64,000 bases of DNA from Zonotrichia leucophrys gambelii (lineage: Eukaryota > Chordata > Aves > Passeriformes > Passerellidae), in NCBI RefSeq assembly GCF_028769735.1, contig NC_088170.1:50997585-51061584 (forward strand). Direction: 5' to 3'. Below are positions 61,501 to 64,000 of this stretch, piece by piece; the first letter of the stretch is position 1; every line of letters starts with the position of its first letter. Both the position numbers and the translations under genes were made by a program. The notes under the pieces are model-generated. The model was not told the DNA's origin and ran no database searches. It was given only the letters and a program-made list of their open reading frames with translations.

Positions 61501-64000
61501 AGACAAACACAGCATGCTACAACTGAATTATTATATGCTGATAACTACAATAATTTCAGATTAGGCAAGGGCTGGAGAATGGTACTAAAGCAGGATGAAA
61601 ATCTATTCAAATGAGCAAACTATTTAACACCTCTGCTGATCGGTTTTGTTTCTGCCACCAGTTGTATGCATGAAGGATATGTTTTTCTGTTTTCCTATTT
61701 TAAAAATAAGCTATTGTTTTCACCTTTAAAAGGCCTCATGCAAATATGTATTTGTTCCAAATGATCAAATGGTAAAGAGGAAATAACAGAGGAATGGCAC
61801 TTTTATAGCACTGCCTGTGCATGTATGTGCACAGTTTTATTTGACCTACGGGCAGAAAATAATTAAAACAGTAATTTTCTTGACATTGCCATTTAGAAGT
61901 AATATAAGTACTGGGGATCTGATAGTCACTCTTTAGGACTGGACATAGGCCTCTGAACTGCACTTAATTTCTAACACATAGCTGACCTGTTTAATTAACT
62001 TCCCTCCCGCCCCCGAATGAATCATCAGTAACACTGAATAGGTAAACCCACAAGATAGGAGCAGACACTATGCACCACTTTACTGTGCCAGTGCAATCTA
62101 TTTGGGCTATCTTTTCTGCTACTTTTCACTTTGAGTATTTAAAGATGGATTTCTTGGACAAAGCTGGAAAGTTGAGAACTTTGTTGGACAAGTAAGGTCA
62201 AATTAGATCTTTCATCAACACTACACATCTGCTGTATCTTCTTCAGTCTGTGGATTAAGATAAATATGGTGGTTCTTACTGAAGTCATAAGAGCATTTTT
62301 GAAAGTCTAGTCAAGTCTTTATAAGTGATTTGCAAAGCCTTTTTTTTTCATCCTGCCTTCTTCCTTCACTTCTGTCTCTCAAAATCCCTCAGATATTTTA
62401 GGGAGCACGTAATTGTCTGTACCATGTTACCACCTGGCAAAATAATGTGTGGCATATGGCCTAATAGCTTATGAGCACAAAAAGGAATTTGGCATTGCAT
62501 GAAAAATTAATTTTAAATTCCTGTGTAAATTAGTGGCAAGGGAACGTGATTTTTCAGTTCACATGCATATCTCCAATAACAAATTGCAGTTTAAGGCCAA
62601 TGAAGTATCTGCCATAACAGAAAAAACTCTCTCTCACACTCTGTCTGCATCTGATGGTAAATACTTAACAAATTCACTAATGTAGGTAATTTTTTACGTA
62701 CAATTAAAAAAAATCTGGCATCATAATAATGTAGCTATGCTAGTAGCATGTTAGTAATAATCATAATTTTTCAACCAATTTTTGTTTGTAGATACTGTTG
62801 CTGTGTGAAATAATAATTTCTACCTAGTATGTGGTCTATCTAGTCCACTTAGATTTTATCCAAAACATCCCTTTATGAAGGGAAATAAAAATAAGAGGGA
62901 TTAATTCTTTCTGTCCCAATTGCTTTCCAAAGACTTTTAAAAGAACTTCCTGCATAGTCACTGTTTCTCTTTTAAAGTTCTTCAGGTCACTCTCATTATG
63001 CAAATTTTTAGCATAATATGCCCACTAGATTCCAGGAGAAGTAATTTTCTCTTTTGGAAAAGCCATGGCAAAAAATATTGCAATTCTTACTTTTAAAATA
63101 TTTACATTAAAAACATCTAATTGTTTGCTGAATTTGATACTTTGAATTTAACTCAAAGTAGTGGACATCGTCCCTTTAGCAAACTAAACACCACTGGCCT
63201 GGTTGTCAGGAGTATAATGCTCCGCCACCTTGTCTTTGCTTGTCATCTCTGAAAGTAAGAGCCTAACCTCTTATTTAGGCACAAATTTGATTCTCCTGAG
63301 TTGGAAGTGCTGCTGTGTTCAAAACTCCCTTGCAAAGTGATTTTATAACATGTACTCACGTCTGCCAAGGAGATCACACAAGGTCTATATGAAAGGCTGA
63401 CCCGGGACTCGGGCTGCATCTCATTTTCTAGGCTGGCTGCAGAATCCCTTGGAGAGGTTACTCACCACAGGTAGGAGATGAGAAATTTGAAGGGTTGTTA
63501 CACACTGCAATGTTGATGGAAGGCTGGTGCAAAGCTATTGGGCACAGCAGGGCACAACGAGAAATTCGCTCTCAGCTCAGGGATCTCCTCCATGCAGGCC
63601 AGAGAGCTGCTGCCACCTCTCAGACAGGGCCACATTTCTGAGACTTTCTCTCTCTGCTTTTGAACTAAAAGAGCTGACAAGACACATGCTCTTTTTCAAA
63701 TCGTAGGGTGACACATTATTACATGAAGCATATAACATTAAAAAGGAAAGCACAAGACTTTTTACTCCTGTGGTTCTTCCAGGTTCCTCACCTCTCTTTA
63801 TAGGGCTTTTTCCTTTCAACATTCTTAGTGGAATTATTTTCTGTTGTTTCCTTTTTTCCCCACCTAACTATTACTCCTGTGCAAAGATTTTGTGCAACCT
63901 GACATGCTTTCTATAATGTTCTGTCTTTTGCTTTGGATTTCTGACTTTCATATTCCTTCCCCATTTGTTCTCTCATATATACTTCTTTGAAGCATAACTT
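58505..64000. other. Gene-free sequence to the window end
   Basis: No gene or known transposable element is recognised in 5.5 kb. 60440-60620 is GC-richer, with opposed frames of 60-98 codons and no domain. 63390-63640 is slightly GC-richer. Short frames at the right edge (63498-63822, minus) have no domain. Confidence 0.5.

Noticed and set aside
63390..63480. Candidate exon with CACAGGTAGGAG as a 5' splice site
   Set aside because: One splice-like motif without a coding frame or acceptor that I can defend.

Overview
The window looks like a piece of a bird nuclear genome, most likely a passerine (songbird). CR1 LINE fragments are the commonest transposable elements. There are avian-type endogenous retrovirus LTRs, and one short SINE built from a tRNA-Ile head joined to a CR1-like tail, the architecture known from zebra finch (TguSINE1). 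The base composition is AT-rich and CpG-poor, with many short open frames that look random. This is what a gene desert or a very long intron on a large avian chromosome looks like. The species call rests on remembered repeat families, not on a database search.

I find no protein-coding gene, functional tRNA, rRNA or CRISPR array that I can support. The only coding homology is a decayed CR1 reverse transcriptase (about 12133-12793). All other open frames are short (at most 164 codons), lack a recognisable domain, and often lie over repeats or low-complexity sequence.

Layout: 1-446 is an LTR cut by the window edge, whose 3' terminus merges with a 72-bp minisatellite (435-645). 1562-1823 is a CR1 fragment. 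1.8-10.6 kb is unique AT-rich sequence with a perfect 20-bp hairpin (3451-3493) and a GC-richer block (6860-7090). Two CR1 copies follow at 10.6-11.1 kb (minus) and 12.1-13.2 kb (plus). 13.2-23.4 kb is mostly unique, with an unclassified ~102-bp repeat present twice (15173-15274, 17566-17667). The tRNA-Ile SINE is at 23404-23560, and a solo LTR with a near-perfect 6-bp target duplication is at 26038-26436. Simple repeats lie at 27-28.4 kb and a short LTR-like element at 30040-30243. 30.2-48.3 kb is largely unique, with GC-richer patches near 38-40 kb, a nearly G-free tract at 42.2 kb and a perfect 32-bp hairpin at 45257-45326. A minus-strand LTR lies at 48292-48750. CR1 copies follow at 50.8-51.4 kb and 53.7-54.2 kb. 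The last 10 kb is unique apart from a second unclassified ~95-bp repeat pair (56528-56621, 58298-58392), a 58-bp tandem duplication and a long A-rich tract.

No genes work together here. The sequence instead records retrotransposition, LTR-LTR recombination, local duplication and palindrome formation. The most unusual items are the perfect long-armed inverted repeats, the minisatellite seeded on an LTR end, and the two unclassified short repeat pairs.
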